Positions 7,527-15,600 of a stretch of 21,382 nucleotides of DNA are shown in pieces. The translations under genes and the position numbers were made by a program. The DNA lies in the NCBI GenBank assembly GCA_900551985.1, contig URYG01000027.1, forward strand, positions 1-21,382, written 5' to 3'. The notes beneath the pieces are model-generated. The model had not been told where the DNA came from, searched no databases, and was given only the letters and a program-made list of their open reading frames with translations. The first letter of the stretch is position 1; every line of letters begins with the position of its first letter. Source of the stretch: an uncultured Prevotella sp. (lineage in GTDB: Bacteria; Bacteroidota; Bacteroidia; Bacteroidales; Bacteroidaceae).

Positions 7527-8231
7527 ATGGTTGAAAAGAAGAAAGATGCGAATAAAGCTAAGGTGGCTCGAGAGATTTCGAAAATATGGGGCGGACTCGA
7601 GAGCGACCAGATTGCAACATTGAAAGAACATGTTGAAATCACCAAATACAAGAAAGGAGAAATGATTTATCAGTGCGATGAAACTCCCACTGATGCAATG
7701 TGTCTTCTCACTGGCAAAGTGAAGATATTCAAGGATGGCATCAACGGAAAGAGCCAGATTATCCGCGTCATCAAGCCGAACGAATTCTTCGGATTCCGTG
7801 CTTATTTCGCAAACGAAATCTACAAGACTGCAGCCCAGGCTTTGGATACCTGCACAGTAGCGCATTTCCCACTGCCCGTACTGATGAAGCTGCTGCAGAA
7901 AAGCTACAAGATTGGACACTACTTCATCAAGTACCTGAGCGTGGAGATTGGAAAATCAGACGACCGCACTGTCAATCTCACACAGAAGCACATCCGTGCC
8001 CGCCTAGCCGAGGCACTTCTGTTTCTGCATGATTCTTACGGACTGGCTAAAGACGGAGTCACACTAGACTGCAGCCTGAGCCGTGAAGACCTCGCCAACA
8101 TATCCAATATGACAACGAGCAACTGCATCCGCACTCTCTCTGCCTTTGTTTCAGAGGGTCTGATAGAAACGAATGTCAGAAAAATCAAGATTCTCAATGA
8201 AGAGGAAATCAAGAAGATTGCAGAAGGATAA
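7527..8231 (+). CDS. Crp/Fnr-family transcriptional regulator
   Basis: This 234-residue protein has a cyclic-nucleotide-binding-like beta-roll (~20-130: KYKKGEMIYQCDETPTDAMC, LLTGKVKIF, IIRVIKPNEFFGFRAYF), a long dimer helix, and a C-terminal winged helix (LSREDLANISNMTTSNCIRT, then LIETNVRKIKIL). The phosphate-binding cassette (FGFRAYF...YKTAAQAL) lacks the GExxL...RS pattern of cAMP receptors, and there is no N-terminal Cys cluster like Fnr. The effector is therefore unknown, and cAMP or 4Fe-4S sensing is not supported. I chose the ATG at 7527 because the promoter -7 box lies at 7478-7485. It is divergent from the glycogen operon, so it could regulate it, but that is inference. Confidence 0.9.
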   Translation: MVEKKKDANKAKVAREISKIWGGLESDQIATLKEHVEITKYKKGEMIYQCDETPTDAMCLLTGKVKIFKDGINGKSQIIRVIKPNEFFGFRAYFANEIYKTAAQALDTCTVAHFPLPVLMKLLQKSYKIGHYFIKYLSVEIGKSDDRTVNLTQKHIRARLAEALLFLHDSYGLAKDGVTLDCSLSREDLANISNMTTSNCIRTLSAFVSEGLIETNVRKIKILNEEEIKKIAEG

Positions 8232-8245
8232 AAGCCACAACATAA

Positions 8246-8287
8246 CCAATGAGGGTGAGTTCTATGACTAGAACTCACCCTCATTGG
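8246..8287. terminator. Perfect 19-bp hairpin between convergent genes (bidirectional terminator)
   Basis: The arms at 8246-8264 and 8269-8287 are fully complementary around a TGAC loop. The right arm ends 4 bases before the stop codon of the convergent lipid-kinase gene. The T-tract is weak on both strands (ATTTTA on the plus side), so termination is inferred from stem strength and position. Confidence 0.75.
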
Positions 8288-8291
8288 CATT

Positions 8292-9224
8292 TTATGCAGG
8301 AATCAGGAAGTTGATGACTTCCTGAATTACAGTTATCTTATAAGGACCTACCGGCGTATTCATCAACCTGCCATCGATACCTATCAGGGCATGAGAAGCC
8401 TCCTCTACCTCCACCTCGCGGGTACGGTAAGGATGCACACTCTTATGATTCAGGAACTTTCCCTTAACAAAGAGATAAAAACCCTCGAAAAGCTGGGTCA
8501 TCTGCGGATGATAAACCACAGAGACATCCAGCAGACCATTATACGGCACAGCATTTGGCGTCTGACCATATCCTGCCGCATTGCCTACACACATCGTCAT
8601 CACTCTGCGCTTGATGACATCAGAGTTGATCCTGATATGCATCTTGTAGTCGAGACGCTGGAAAATCATCAGAATGAACGAGAAGATGAACGACAGCGTA
8701 CGGGAACCGAAGACATGACGGGTCTGGCGACGCAGATTCATGATCGCTGCAATGAGTCCGATGTTCACACAGTTGAGGAAATAGCGCATGCACTTCTCTC
8801 CCTTCTTGTTGGTGTACCGGATGCATCCCAGGTCAATCTTTCTCACCCTGCGCTTCTTGAGCCAAGCCACTGTCTGCTCTACGTTACTGTCATCGAATCC
8901 CCAGAAGCGGGCGAAATCATTCATCAATCCGTTAGGAATTACTCCCAACGCCACTTCATTGCGCTCGGAAGCGTCCATCTGCATCAGACAATTAACGGCA
9001 TCATTGAGCGCAGAATCTCCGCCAACAATCACTATCGTCTTATAGCCATTGTTGACAAACATCTTCACCAGTCGCTCTACGCTCTTCTGGTTTTCGCTCT
9101 GCACAAAGTCGTAATCCACGCCCTGCTGCCTGAGCACCTTTTCTATCTTTTCCCAGCGCTTGGCACTGCGCCAACCGCCACGGGGACAATACAGGAGTCC
9201 CCACTTATTTTCATTCACTGCCAT
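8292..9224 (-). CDS. Diacylglycerol/lipid kinase family protein (DAGK catalytic domain)
   Basis: This 310-residue cytoplasmic protein of the YegS/DgkB type phosphorylates a lipid (diacylglycerol, sphingosine-like or related) with ATP. The N-terminal kinase domain carries IVIVGGDSALNDAVNCL around 64-80. The family's GGDGT(x)NE nucleotide loop is present as GGDSALND (68-75), with Ser and Ala replacing Gly and Thr. VIPNGLMNDFARFWG follows, matching the GTxNDFAR motif with one change. The C-terminal beta-sandwich has CVGNAAGYGQTPNAVPYNGLLDVSVV around 212-237 and ends with an IDGRLMNTPVGPYKITV block. It lies only 5 bases after miaA and is almost certainly cotranscribed. The altered loop makes the exact substrate and activity uncertain; Bacteroidota make sphingolipids, but nothing here proves that link. 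Confidence 0.88.
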   Translation of the reverse strand: MAVNENKWGLLYCPRGGWRSAKRWEKIEKVLRQQGVDYDFVQSENQKSVERLVKMFVNNGYKTIVIVGGDSALNDAVNCLMQMDASERNEVALGVIPNGLMNDFARFWGFDDSNVEQTVAWLKKRRVRKIDLGCIRYTNKKGEKCMRYFLNCVNIGLIAAIMNLRRQTRHVFGSRTLSFIFSFILMIFQRLDYKMHIRINSDVIKRRVMTMCVGNAAGYGQTPNAVPYNGLLDVSVVYHPQMTQLFEGFYLFVKGKFLNHKSVHPYRTREVEVEEASHALIGIDGRLMNTPVGPYKITVIQEVINFLIPA

Positions 9225-9229
9225 GATTC

Positions 9230-10204
9230 TTACTTTGAACTTTTAACTATCTCCAGCACCTGATCCACTTTCTGGTCCATCGGCTGCAGGGCATCTATCC
9301 AATGAATGGTAAACCCTCTACGCTCCATACCGCGAAACCAGGTCATCTGGCGCTTGGCAAATTGATGGATGGCTATCTCCAGACCTCTGAACATTTCATC
9401 ATAGGTGGTTTTACCAATCACATATTCGGTGATAAACTTATATTCCAAACCATAATAGATGAGGTTTTCTGCAGGAATACCCCTGTCGAGCAAACCTTTG
9501 ATTTCATCAACCATTCCTTCCTGGAGTCTCTGCTTCAATCTTCGGGTAATCTTTTCTCTACGGGCATCACGATCGATACTGACACCAATAATAAGCGAAT
9601 CTACCGCTGGCAATTCCCGTTCCGGCATAGGATGTTCCAGATTATAGGTTTCTATTTCGATAGCTCGGATGGCTCTTTGTGCAGTATCCACATCTGTGCG
9701 ATTGTGCATATTGGAACCCGTCTTAGCCTTCAACTCTTTCAGCATCACCGTAAGCTCATCCAGGTTCTTATCAGCCAGCCGGTCTCTCAACTCCTGATTC
9801 TGTGGTACAGGCGAAAGATGATATCCCTTGAGCACAGACTCAATATACAGTCCTGTTCCGCCGCATAAGATAGGCAGCACGCCGCGTTTCTGGATATCTA
9901 GATAGGCATCATAGAAGTCTTGCTGATATTCAAAGAGGTTATACTTGGTTCCCGGTTCGCAGATATCTATCAAGTGATAAGGTATCAACTTGCCGCCCAC
10001 GGTATAATCTTCCAGGTCTTTTCCCGTACCGATGTCCATGCCACGATACACCTGGCGACTATCGGCGCTGATAATCTCCGCCCCCTGGGTAGTTCCACCC
10101 CACGATGCAGCATCCAAGCAGTTGATCTTGGAAGCAAGCGCTGCGGCAAGACTCGTCTTTCCGCTCGCAGTAGGCCCTAATATGGTAATCATCGTCTGTT
10201 TCAT
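9230..10204 (-). CDS. miaA: tRNA dimethylallyltransferase MiaA
   Basis: MiaA transfers the dimethylallyl group from DMAPP to the N6 of A37 in tRNAs reading UNN codons. The 324-residue protein has the P-loop GPTASGKT (10-17), the catalytic Asp and DSRQVYRGMDIGTGK block (48-62), YHLIDI, CGGTGLYIESVLKG, and the tRNA-contacting DVDTAQRAIRAIEIE segment. The C-terminal KRQMTWFRG is the normal end motif. A 14-residue stretch (about 28-41, NCLDAASWGGTTQG) between the P-loop helix and AEIISADS is longer than in most homologues. The start could be Met1 or Met5 (10192): a promoter box ends only 5 bases before the first ATG. The lipid-kinase gene follows after 5 bases. Confidence 0.96.
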   Translation of the reverse strand: MKQTMITILGPTASGKTSLAAALASKINCLDAASWGGTTQGAEIISADSRQVYRGMDIGTGKDLEDYTVGGKLIPYHLIDICEPGTKYNLFEYQQDFYDAYLDIQKRGVLPILCGGTGLYIESVLKGYHLSPVPQNQELRDRLADKNLDELTVMLKELKAKTGSNMHNRTDVDTAQRAIRAIEIETYNLEHPMPERELPAVDSLIIGVSIDRDARREKITRRLKQRLQEGMVDEIKGLLDRGIPAENLIYYGLEYKFITEYVIGKTTYDEMFRGLEIAIHQFAKRQMTWFRGMERRGFTIHWIDALQPMDQKVDQVLEIVKSSK

Positions 10205-10208
10205 GCCG

Positions 10209-10239
10209 CAAAGATAAAGGAAATAATTGATAATACAAA
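10209..10239 (-). promoter_or_regulatory. Bacteroidota-type promoter of miaA
   Basis: On the minus strand TTTG (10239-10236), 19 bases, then TATCTTTG (10216-10209), a full match. The predicted transcript start is about 10205-10202, at or within the annotated ATG, so the message would be leaderless, or would start at Met5 with a ~12-base leader. Confidence 0.78.
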
Positions 10240-10343
10240 ATAAAACGAAAAGAAATTCTCACATCGAGACGATCTGAGCAATCATTTGTGAGTTTTTGAA
10301 CAAAAAGGGAAGTTTATAGATAGAAAAGAGAAGTATGTATATA

Positions 10344-10380
10344 GAAAAAGCCGTCCAACATCAGAAATGCTGGGCGGCTA
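10344..10380 (-). terminator. Terminator of gapA
   Basis: On the minus strand AGCCGCCCAGCA pairs with TGTTGGACGGCT (one G-T pair, one mismatch) around ~8 bases, followed by TTTTCT. It lies 28 bases after the gapA stop. Confidence 0.85.
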
Positions 10381-10408
10381 TATTTCTTAATCGTTAAGAG
10401 GCAACGAA

Positions 10409-11440
10409 TTAACCGTTGTGCTTCTTCATGATCTTGATCAACTCAACAACCTTGTGTGAGTAACCAATCTCGTTGTCATACCAAGAAACAACCTTAACGA
10501 AGTTGTCTGTCAAGTAAACACCTGCGTTAGCGTCGAAGATAGATGTCAAAGCGCAACCCAAGAAGTCAGAAGAAACAACAGCATCCTCTGTGTAACCGAG
10601 TACACCCTTCAACTCACCCTCAGAAGCAGCCTTCATTGCAGCGCAGATAGCCTCCTTAGAAGCAGCCTTCTTCAAGTTAACTGTCAAGTCAACAACAGAT
10701 ACGTCCAAAGTAGGAACACGCATAGAGATACCTGTCAACTTACCGTTCAACTCAGGGATAACCTTACCTACAGCCTTAGCAGCACCTGTAGAAGAAGGGA
10801 TGATGTTGCCAGCAGCTGCACGGCCACCACGCCAGTCCTTCATAGATGGACCGTCAACAGTCTTCTGTGTAGCAGTTGTAGAGTGAACAGTTGTCATCAA
10901 ACCTGTCTCGATACCGAAGTTATCGTTCAATACCTTAGCGATAGGAGCCAAGCAGTTTGTTGTACAAGAAGCGTTAGAAACGATCTTCTGACCGTTGTAC
11001 TTGTCAGTGTTAACACCGCAAACGAACATATCAGCCTGGTTACCGTTAGCGTCAGCCTTAGAAGGAGCAGAAAGTACTACATACTTAGCACCAGCCTTCA
11101 AGTGCTTCTCAGCCTTGTCGTAAGCGAGGAAGAGACCTGTAGACTCAACTACGTACTCAGCACCAACCTCATCCCACTTCAAGTTCTCAGGATCACGCTC
11201 AGCAGTAACACGGATGTGGTTACCGTTTACGATCAACTCGTTCTTCTCAACGTCAGCCTCGATAGTACCGTCGAACTGACCGTGCATTGTATCATACTTC
11301 AACATGTAAGCCATGTAATCAACTGGGCACAAGTCATTGATAGCTACTACCTGTACTTCCTTTGCGTTCTCAGCCTCAACTGTAGAACGGAATACGAAAC
11401 GACCGATACGGCCAAATCCGTTAATACCAATCTTAATCAT
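10409..11440 (-). CDS. gapA: Glyceraldehyde-3-phosphate dehydrogenase, type I
   Basis: GapA oxidises glyceraldehyde-3-phosphate to 1,3-bisphosphoglycerate with NAD+ in glycolysis. The 343-residue protein has the Rossmann start IKIGINGFGRIGR (2-14), an AIND segment whose Asp36 favours NAD+ over NADP+, and the active-site NASCTTNC with nucleophile Cys159. The partner His186 is in TTVHSTTATQKTVDG. The phosphate-site WRGGRAAAGNIIPSSTGAAK and C-terminal SWYDNEIGYSHKVVEL are also present. Codon choice is strongly biased and repetitive, as expected for a highly expressed gene. It is monocistronic: the promoter box is at 11560-11567, there is a ~115-base leader, and a terminator follows directly. Confidence 0.98.
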   Translation of the reverse strand: MIKIGINGFGRIGRFVFRSTVEAENAKEVQVVAINDLCPVDYMAYMLKYDTMHGQFDGTIEADVEKNELIVNGNHIRVTAERDPENLKWDEVGAEYVVESTGLFLAYDKAEKHLKAGAKYVVLSAPSKADANGNQADMFVCGVNTDKYNGQKIVSNASCTTNCLAPIAKVLNDNFGIETGLMTTVHSTTATQKTVDGPSMKDWRGGRAAAGNIIPSSTGAAKAVGKVIPELNGKLTGISMRVPTLDVSVVDLTVNLKKAASKEAICAAMKAASEGELKGVLGYTEDAVVSSDFLGCALTSIFDANAGVYLTDNFVKVVSWYDNEIGYSHKVVELIKIMKKHNG

Positions 11441-11857
11441 TGTTCTAATATTTAAATTAAAAGTTTAAAAATTATATCTTTTAAGCTATCAAGCGAATCC
11501 GAAGGAGCTGATAACACCTTTTTTCATCCCTATCAAGCATTTTTTCTTCTTTTCGAGCGCAAAGTTACAAAAAAAATTCTAACTTTGCACACGAATAGAG
11601 TATTAAATAAGTTAAAAAAGGCCTCAAGAAGCCTAATATTACCTTTTTTTAGCACCTTAAGATGCCATACTGACAACTCTATATAGCAAAATGCAATTGT
11701 TAAAAGGAAGTGGAAGATGACTACGGAAGGTAAAGAGAAAGTTGCGCTAGAAACTTACACCTTATTATATTAAGGGAAGAAAAGCTTCTTTGCACTCTAA
11801 AAAGCAAAAAAGGGATAGATTCTAAGGAAGTATTAATCATTATAAACATTAAAGACT
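11441..11857. other. 417-base gapA-mscL intergenic region
   Basis: No credible gene is visible. It holds the gapA leader (with a small bulged TATCA/TGATA stem-loop at 11485-11512), a 9-bp inverted repeat made of two facing -7 boxes (11559-11588), and an A6GG...CCT6 hairpin at 11614-11650. No clear promoter was found close to mscL. The rest is AT-rich and unassigned. Confidence 0.6.
11559..11588. promoter_or_regulatory. Facing -7 boxes / 9-bp inverted repeat (gapA promoter)
   Basis: GCAAAGTTA (11559-11567) and TAACTTTGC (11580-11588) are perfect inverted repeats separated by 12 bp. Read on the minus strand, the left copy is a TAACTTTG -7 box for gapA. Read on the plus strand, the right copy is a -7 box facing mscL. 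Neither has a good TTTG at -33, so this may instead be an operator, or promoters that need an activator. Confidence 0.6.
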
Positions 11858-12292
11858 ATGGGTAATTTTTTGAATGAATTCAAGCAATTCGCCATGCGTG
11901 GCAATGTACTCGACATGGCTGTCGGTGTGATCATCGGTGGTGCTTTCGGCAAGATCGTAAGTTCTGTAGTAGATGACATCATCATGCCTCCTATCGGATG
12001 GCTCATTGGTGGCGTCAACTTCTCCGACCTCAAAGTCACTCTTCCATCCGTAGAGGTGATCGGCGGCGAGAAGCTTCAGGCTGCAACCATCAACTATGGC
12101 AATTTTCTCCAGACCACTCTCGACTTCCTCATCGTTGCCTTCTGTGTATTCCTGCTCATCAAGGTAGTGAACAAGGTTACCGCCAAAAAGGAGGAAGAGA
12201 AGCCTGCTGAAGCTCCTAAGGCTCCAGAGCCTACCCAGGAAGAGAAGCTCCTGGCAGAGATCCGCGACCTGCTGAAAGAGCAGAAGGGATAA
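11858..12292 (+). CDS. mscL: Large-conductance mechanosensitive channel MscL
   Basis: MscL is a homopentameric inner-membrane channel that opens under membrane tension and releases solutes during hypo-osmotic shock. The 144-residue protein has the amphipathic N-terminal helix and first membrane segment MGNFLNEFKQFAMRGNVLDMAVGVIIGGAFGKIVSSVV, with the constriction-lining VGVIIGGAFG, then DDIIMPPIGWLIGG. The second membrane segment is FLQTTLDFLIVAFCVFLLIKVVN (~84-106). The cytoplasmic tail is Glu/Pro/Lys-rich and ends with a helix, EEKLLAEIRDLLKEQKG, which forms the C-terminal bundle. The length is typical (130-150). It stands alone between gapA (divergent) and a SusCD operon. Confidence 0.97.
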   Translation: MGNFLNEFKQFAMRGNVLDMAVGVIIGGAFGKIVSSVVDDIIMPPIGWLIGGVNFSDLKVTLPSVEVIGGEKLQAATINYGNFLQTTLDFLIVAFCVFLLIKVVNKVTAKKEEEKPAEAPKAPEPTQEEKLLAEIRDLLKEQKG

Positions 12293-12327
12293 CCACTGTT
12301 TTTTCATGGCAGAACAAAAAAAGAAGA

Positions 12328-12392
12328 CAGGAATGAGAGGATATGAATACCACTATCAAGGCTTGAGAAGTATTCCATCCCAACCATTCCTG
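12328..12392. repeat. Long imperfect hairpin after mscL
   Basis: Three nested complementary segments line up: CAGGAATG (12328-12335) with CATTCCTG (12385-12392), GGAT (12339-12342) with ATCC (12377-12380), and GAATAC (12345-12350) with GTATTC (12370-12375). A TCAA/TTGA pair lies in the loop. A T-rich tail follows only on the minus strand, so it is not a standard mscL terminator. Confidence 0.6.
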
Positions 12393-12397
12393 CCCCT

Positions 12398-12472
12398 CCT
12401 TAAAGAAAAATATATTTTTCCTTAAGGGTTTTTATTTTTTTCCTTAAGGGAAAATATTTTTTTCCTTAAGGG
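12398..12472. promoter_or_regulatory. 22-bp-phased array of CCTTAAGG palindromes upstream of susC
   Basis: TTTTTCCTTAAGGG occurs at 12415-12428, 12437-12450 and 12459-12472, exactly 22 bp apart, with 8-bp AT spacers. A degenerate CCTTAAAG at 12398-12405 keeps the same phase. Two helical turns between palindromic units suggest a multi-site protein-binding region on one DNA face, about 150-220 bp upstream of the predicted transcript start. Confidence 0.7.
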
Positions 12473-12585
12473 TACGTATTATATATAATATAAGGTATAA
12501 AAGGAAAAAGAGACTTCTTTCCTCCCCTACTTTTGAAAAAAACACACATTTTTTCACGTTTATTAGAAAATACTTTCATTTTTCC

Positions 12586-12616
12586 TTGCTTATTACATAT
12601 TTTTTTTGTAGCTTTG
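12586..12616 (+). promoter_or_regulatory. Bacteroidota-type promoter of the second susCD operon
   Basis: TTG (12586-12588), 20 bases, then TAGCTTTG (12609-12616). The start is expected near 12621, giving a ~63-base leader before the susC ATG. Confidence 0.82.
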
Positions 12617-12683
12617 TCCCCGAAATAAGATCTAAGTAGATACACTAAATCTTAATTAAACATCAACTCTTAACATAAACAAT

Positions 12684-15600
12684 ATGAGTAAGAACATGAA
12701 ACCTAAAGACCAAATGAAGACAGCGTTGCTGATTTGTGCGCTGACTTCCATGTCTCCTGCGTTTGCAAATGGTACTATGGTAAAAGCAGACAACTTGAAC
12801 CGCCCTACCACCAGCATCCAACAGCAGAAGAAAGTAGCAACAGGACGTGTTGTTGACAATCAAGGCGAACCTCTTATCGGTGTTACCGTGATGGAAGTTG
12901 GCACGTCCAATGGAACAGTAACCGACCTAGACGGAAATTTCTCCCTCAGTCTGAAAAATCCTAATGGCAAGATTACAATTTCCTACATCGGCTTCAATCC
13001 ACAGACTCTTACAGCTGCAAGCAACATGCAGATTACCATGAAGTCTGAAGACAAGGAGCTCAATGAAGTTGTAGTTGTAGGTTACGGTACACAGAAGAAG
13101 GTGAACCTCACCGGTTCTGTATCATCAGTAGATAGCAAGGCTTTGGAAAGCCGTCCTATCCAGAACGTACAGAGTGGACTCCAGGGTATGATGCCTGGTG
13201 TTACCATCAGCGGTACCAATGGTGCTCCTGGTATGGACTCAGGTAGCATCAACGTACGTGGTGTGGGAACCCTCAACTCTTCCTCTCCTTATATTTTGAT
13301 TGATGGCGTAGAGTCAGGTACCATGAGTAGCCTCGACCCTAACGATATCGAGAGCATCTCTGTATTGAAGGATGCTGCTTCTGCTGCCATCTACGGTTCC
13401 AAGGCTGCCAACGGCGTTATCCTTATCACTACCAAGCGTGGTAAGAGCGGCAAGCCTCAAGTTTCTTATAATGGTTATGTGAGTGTGCAGAATCCAACCA
13501 GTCTCATCGACCGTCTGGATTCATACGAGTATGCCCACATGCTGAACGACGCTCTCGAAAGCGAGGGCAAGGCTAAGAAATTCACCTCTGAAGAGGAAAT
13601 CAATGCACTCCCTAATACCGACTGGTATGATCTGGCTTACAAGACAGGTTCCCTGCAGCACCACAACGTAAGCGTGAACGGTGCAACAGAGAGCGTAAAC
13701 TATCTGGCATCCGTAGGTTACCTGAAGCAGTCTGGTATCTTGCCTCACGCTGGTCGTGAGCAGGTTAACGGCCGTACCAACCTGGAGATGAAGATCAACA
13801 GCCGCCTCACAGCCCGCTTGAATCTCGCTTATATCAAGAACGATTATACCGACCCTTCTTCTGCATACGCAGGTGGTGGTTCTGACCAGATCATCCGTCA
13901 GCTCAACTTGATTTCACCATGGATTACCGCTCGTTATGACGATGGTACATGGGGAACTATCTCTGATGGTAGCCCTATTGCATGGCTCGACAACGATCTG
14001 AAGGTATATCGCCGCAATACCAACTTTACCGGTCTCTTCGGTGTAGATTACAAGATCATCGATGGTCTGGTAGCAAAGTTGAGTGCATCTTATGTAAACA
14101 ACAACCAGAACTACGACTACTTCCAGAAGTTCTTCGTTTACAATGAGAACAAGAAGACCGACCCTAACTTCCACCAGGAGCAGGTTTCCAAGTGGGAGCG
14201 CAAGACCTTCGAGGCATTGCTGAACTACAACAAGACCTTCGGACAGCATACCGTTGGTGCTTTGGCAGGATGGCATGCAGAGGCATTCGACTCTAAGTAC
14301 TGGTACACATACCGCAAGAACTTCCCTAATAATAATGTGACCGATATCAATGCGGGTGATGTATCTACCCAGCAGGCACAGGGAAATACCCGTGAGTTGA
14401 ATATGCTTTCATGGTTTGGTCGTGTTAACTACGACTTCGCAGGCCGTTATCTCTTCGAGGCTAACCTCCGTGCCGATGCATCCAGCCGTTTCGCAGATGG
14501 TCATCGTTGGGGTTACTTCCCATCATTCTCTGCAGGATGGCGTGTAAGCGAGGAAGCTTTCATGGAGGGAACCAAGTCTTGGCTCTCTAACTTCAAGATT
14601 CGCGGATCTTGGGGTCAGTTGGGTAACCAGGAGGCTTTGAGCGACTACTATCCAGCTATCAATACATACAGTATCAACGCCAAGTATGCATTCGACGGCA
14701 AGGTAACATCTGGATACTATCAGAGTTCCTACAAGATCAATACCATCACATGGGAGAAGGCCACAACTTGGGGCGTAGGTGTTGACTTAGGGTTCCTCGA
14801 TAACAAGATTACCGCATCTGTTGATTATTATAATCGTCTTACAGATGGCATCTTGATCTCTGTAGATGCTCCTTACGAGTTCGCTCTGGGTAGCTATCTT
14901 GACAATGTGGGTCAGATGCGCAACCAGGGATTCGAGATGAGCCTCAACTACAACGATAAGTTTGGTGAGGTGACTGTAGGCGCAGGCTTGAACGTTGCAT
15001 ACAACAAGAACAAGATCGAGAGCATGCCTGGTAAGGGATACGTAGGTACTGGCTACAACCAGCGCAACGCTACAGGTCAGGAGTTCAACAGTTACTATGT
15101 ATATAAGGCTGACGGATTCTTCCAGTCAGATGCTGAAGCAGAGGAATACATGAACAAATACTGGCCAGCAGACGGTTCAAAGGGTGCTTGTCCTTTCAGT
15201 GGTGGCAAGTTCAAGGCTGGTGACTTGAAGTATGCCGACATCAATGGTGACGGCAAGATTGATGCCGAGAACGACCGCTTCTACGCAGGTAGTTCTGTTC
15301 CTCGCTGGACATTCGGTTTGAACCTGAACGCAGCTTGGAAGGGCTTCGACCTCTCTCTGTTCTTCAACGGACAGTTTAAGGCTTACCGCTACTTCGATGC
15401 ATACGAGGTAGAAGGTGCTTTTGTAGGCGACAGCTCTCACCCAGCAACCATCTGGAGAGACTCTTGGACTTACAACAAGTCAAATCCTAAGATGCCACGA
15501 TTGTTTACTGATACAAACTCTCCTAGCTCTTCACGTAATGTAATCTCTACATTCTGGCTCAAGAATGTATCTTACTGCCGTTTGAAGAACTTGCAGTTGG

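Larger units (their letters stand above)
12293..12683. other. 391-base mscL-susC intergenic region
   Basis: No gene is visible. From left to right it holds an imperfect long hairpin (12328-12392), a 22-bp-phased CCTTAAGG array (12398-12472), an AT-rich tract (12479-12510), an isolated -7-like TACTTTTG (12528-12535) without a -33 element, and the susC promoter (12586-12616). Confidence 0.7.

Noticed and set aside
8391..9263. 290-codon plus-strand frame opposite the lipid kinase
   Set aside because: It is antisense to a convincing DAGK-family gene and has no motifs or start context.
10080..10125. 14-residue insert in MiaA after the P-loop helix
   Set aside because: All catalytic motifs are intact on both sides, and loop length varies here among homologues. 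I see no sign of a lesion.
10258..10297. CTCACA/TGTGAG hairpin with T5 on the plus strand between miaA and gapA
   Set aside because: It has only 6 bp with a 23-base loop and no plus-strand gene ends there. It is probably chance.
12398..12472. CRISPR-like array
   Set aside because: The units are 14 bp with 8-bp AT spacers and a palindromic core, with no cas genes. The regular 22-bp phase fits protein binding sites better.
12528..12535. TACTTTTG as the susC promoter
   Set aside because: It has no TTG at the -33 distance. The box at 12609-12616 has a full match and better spacing to the gene.
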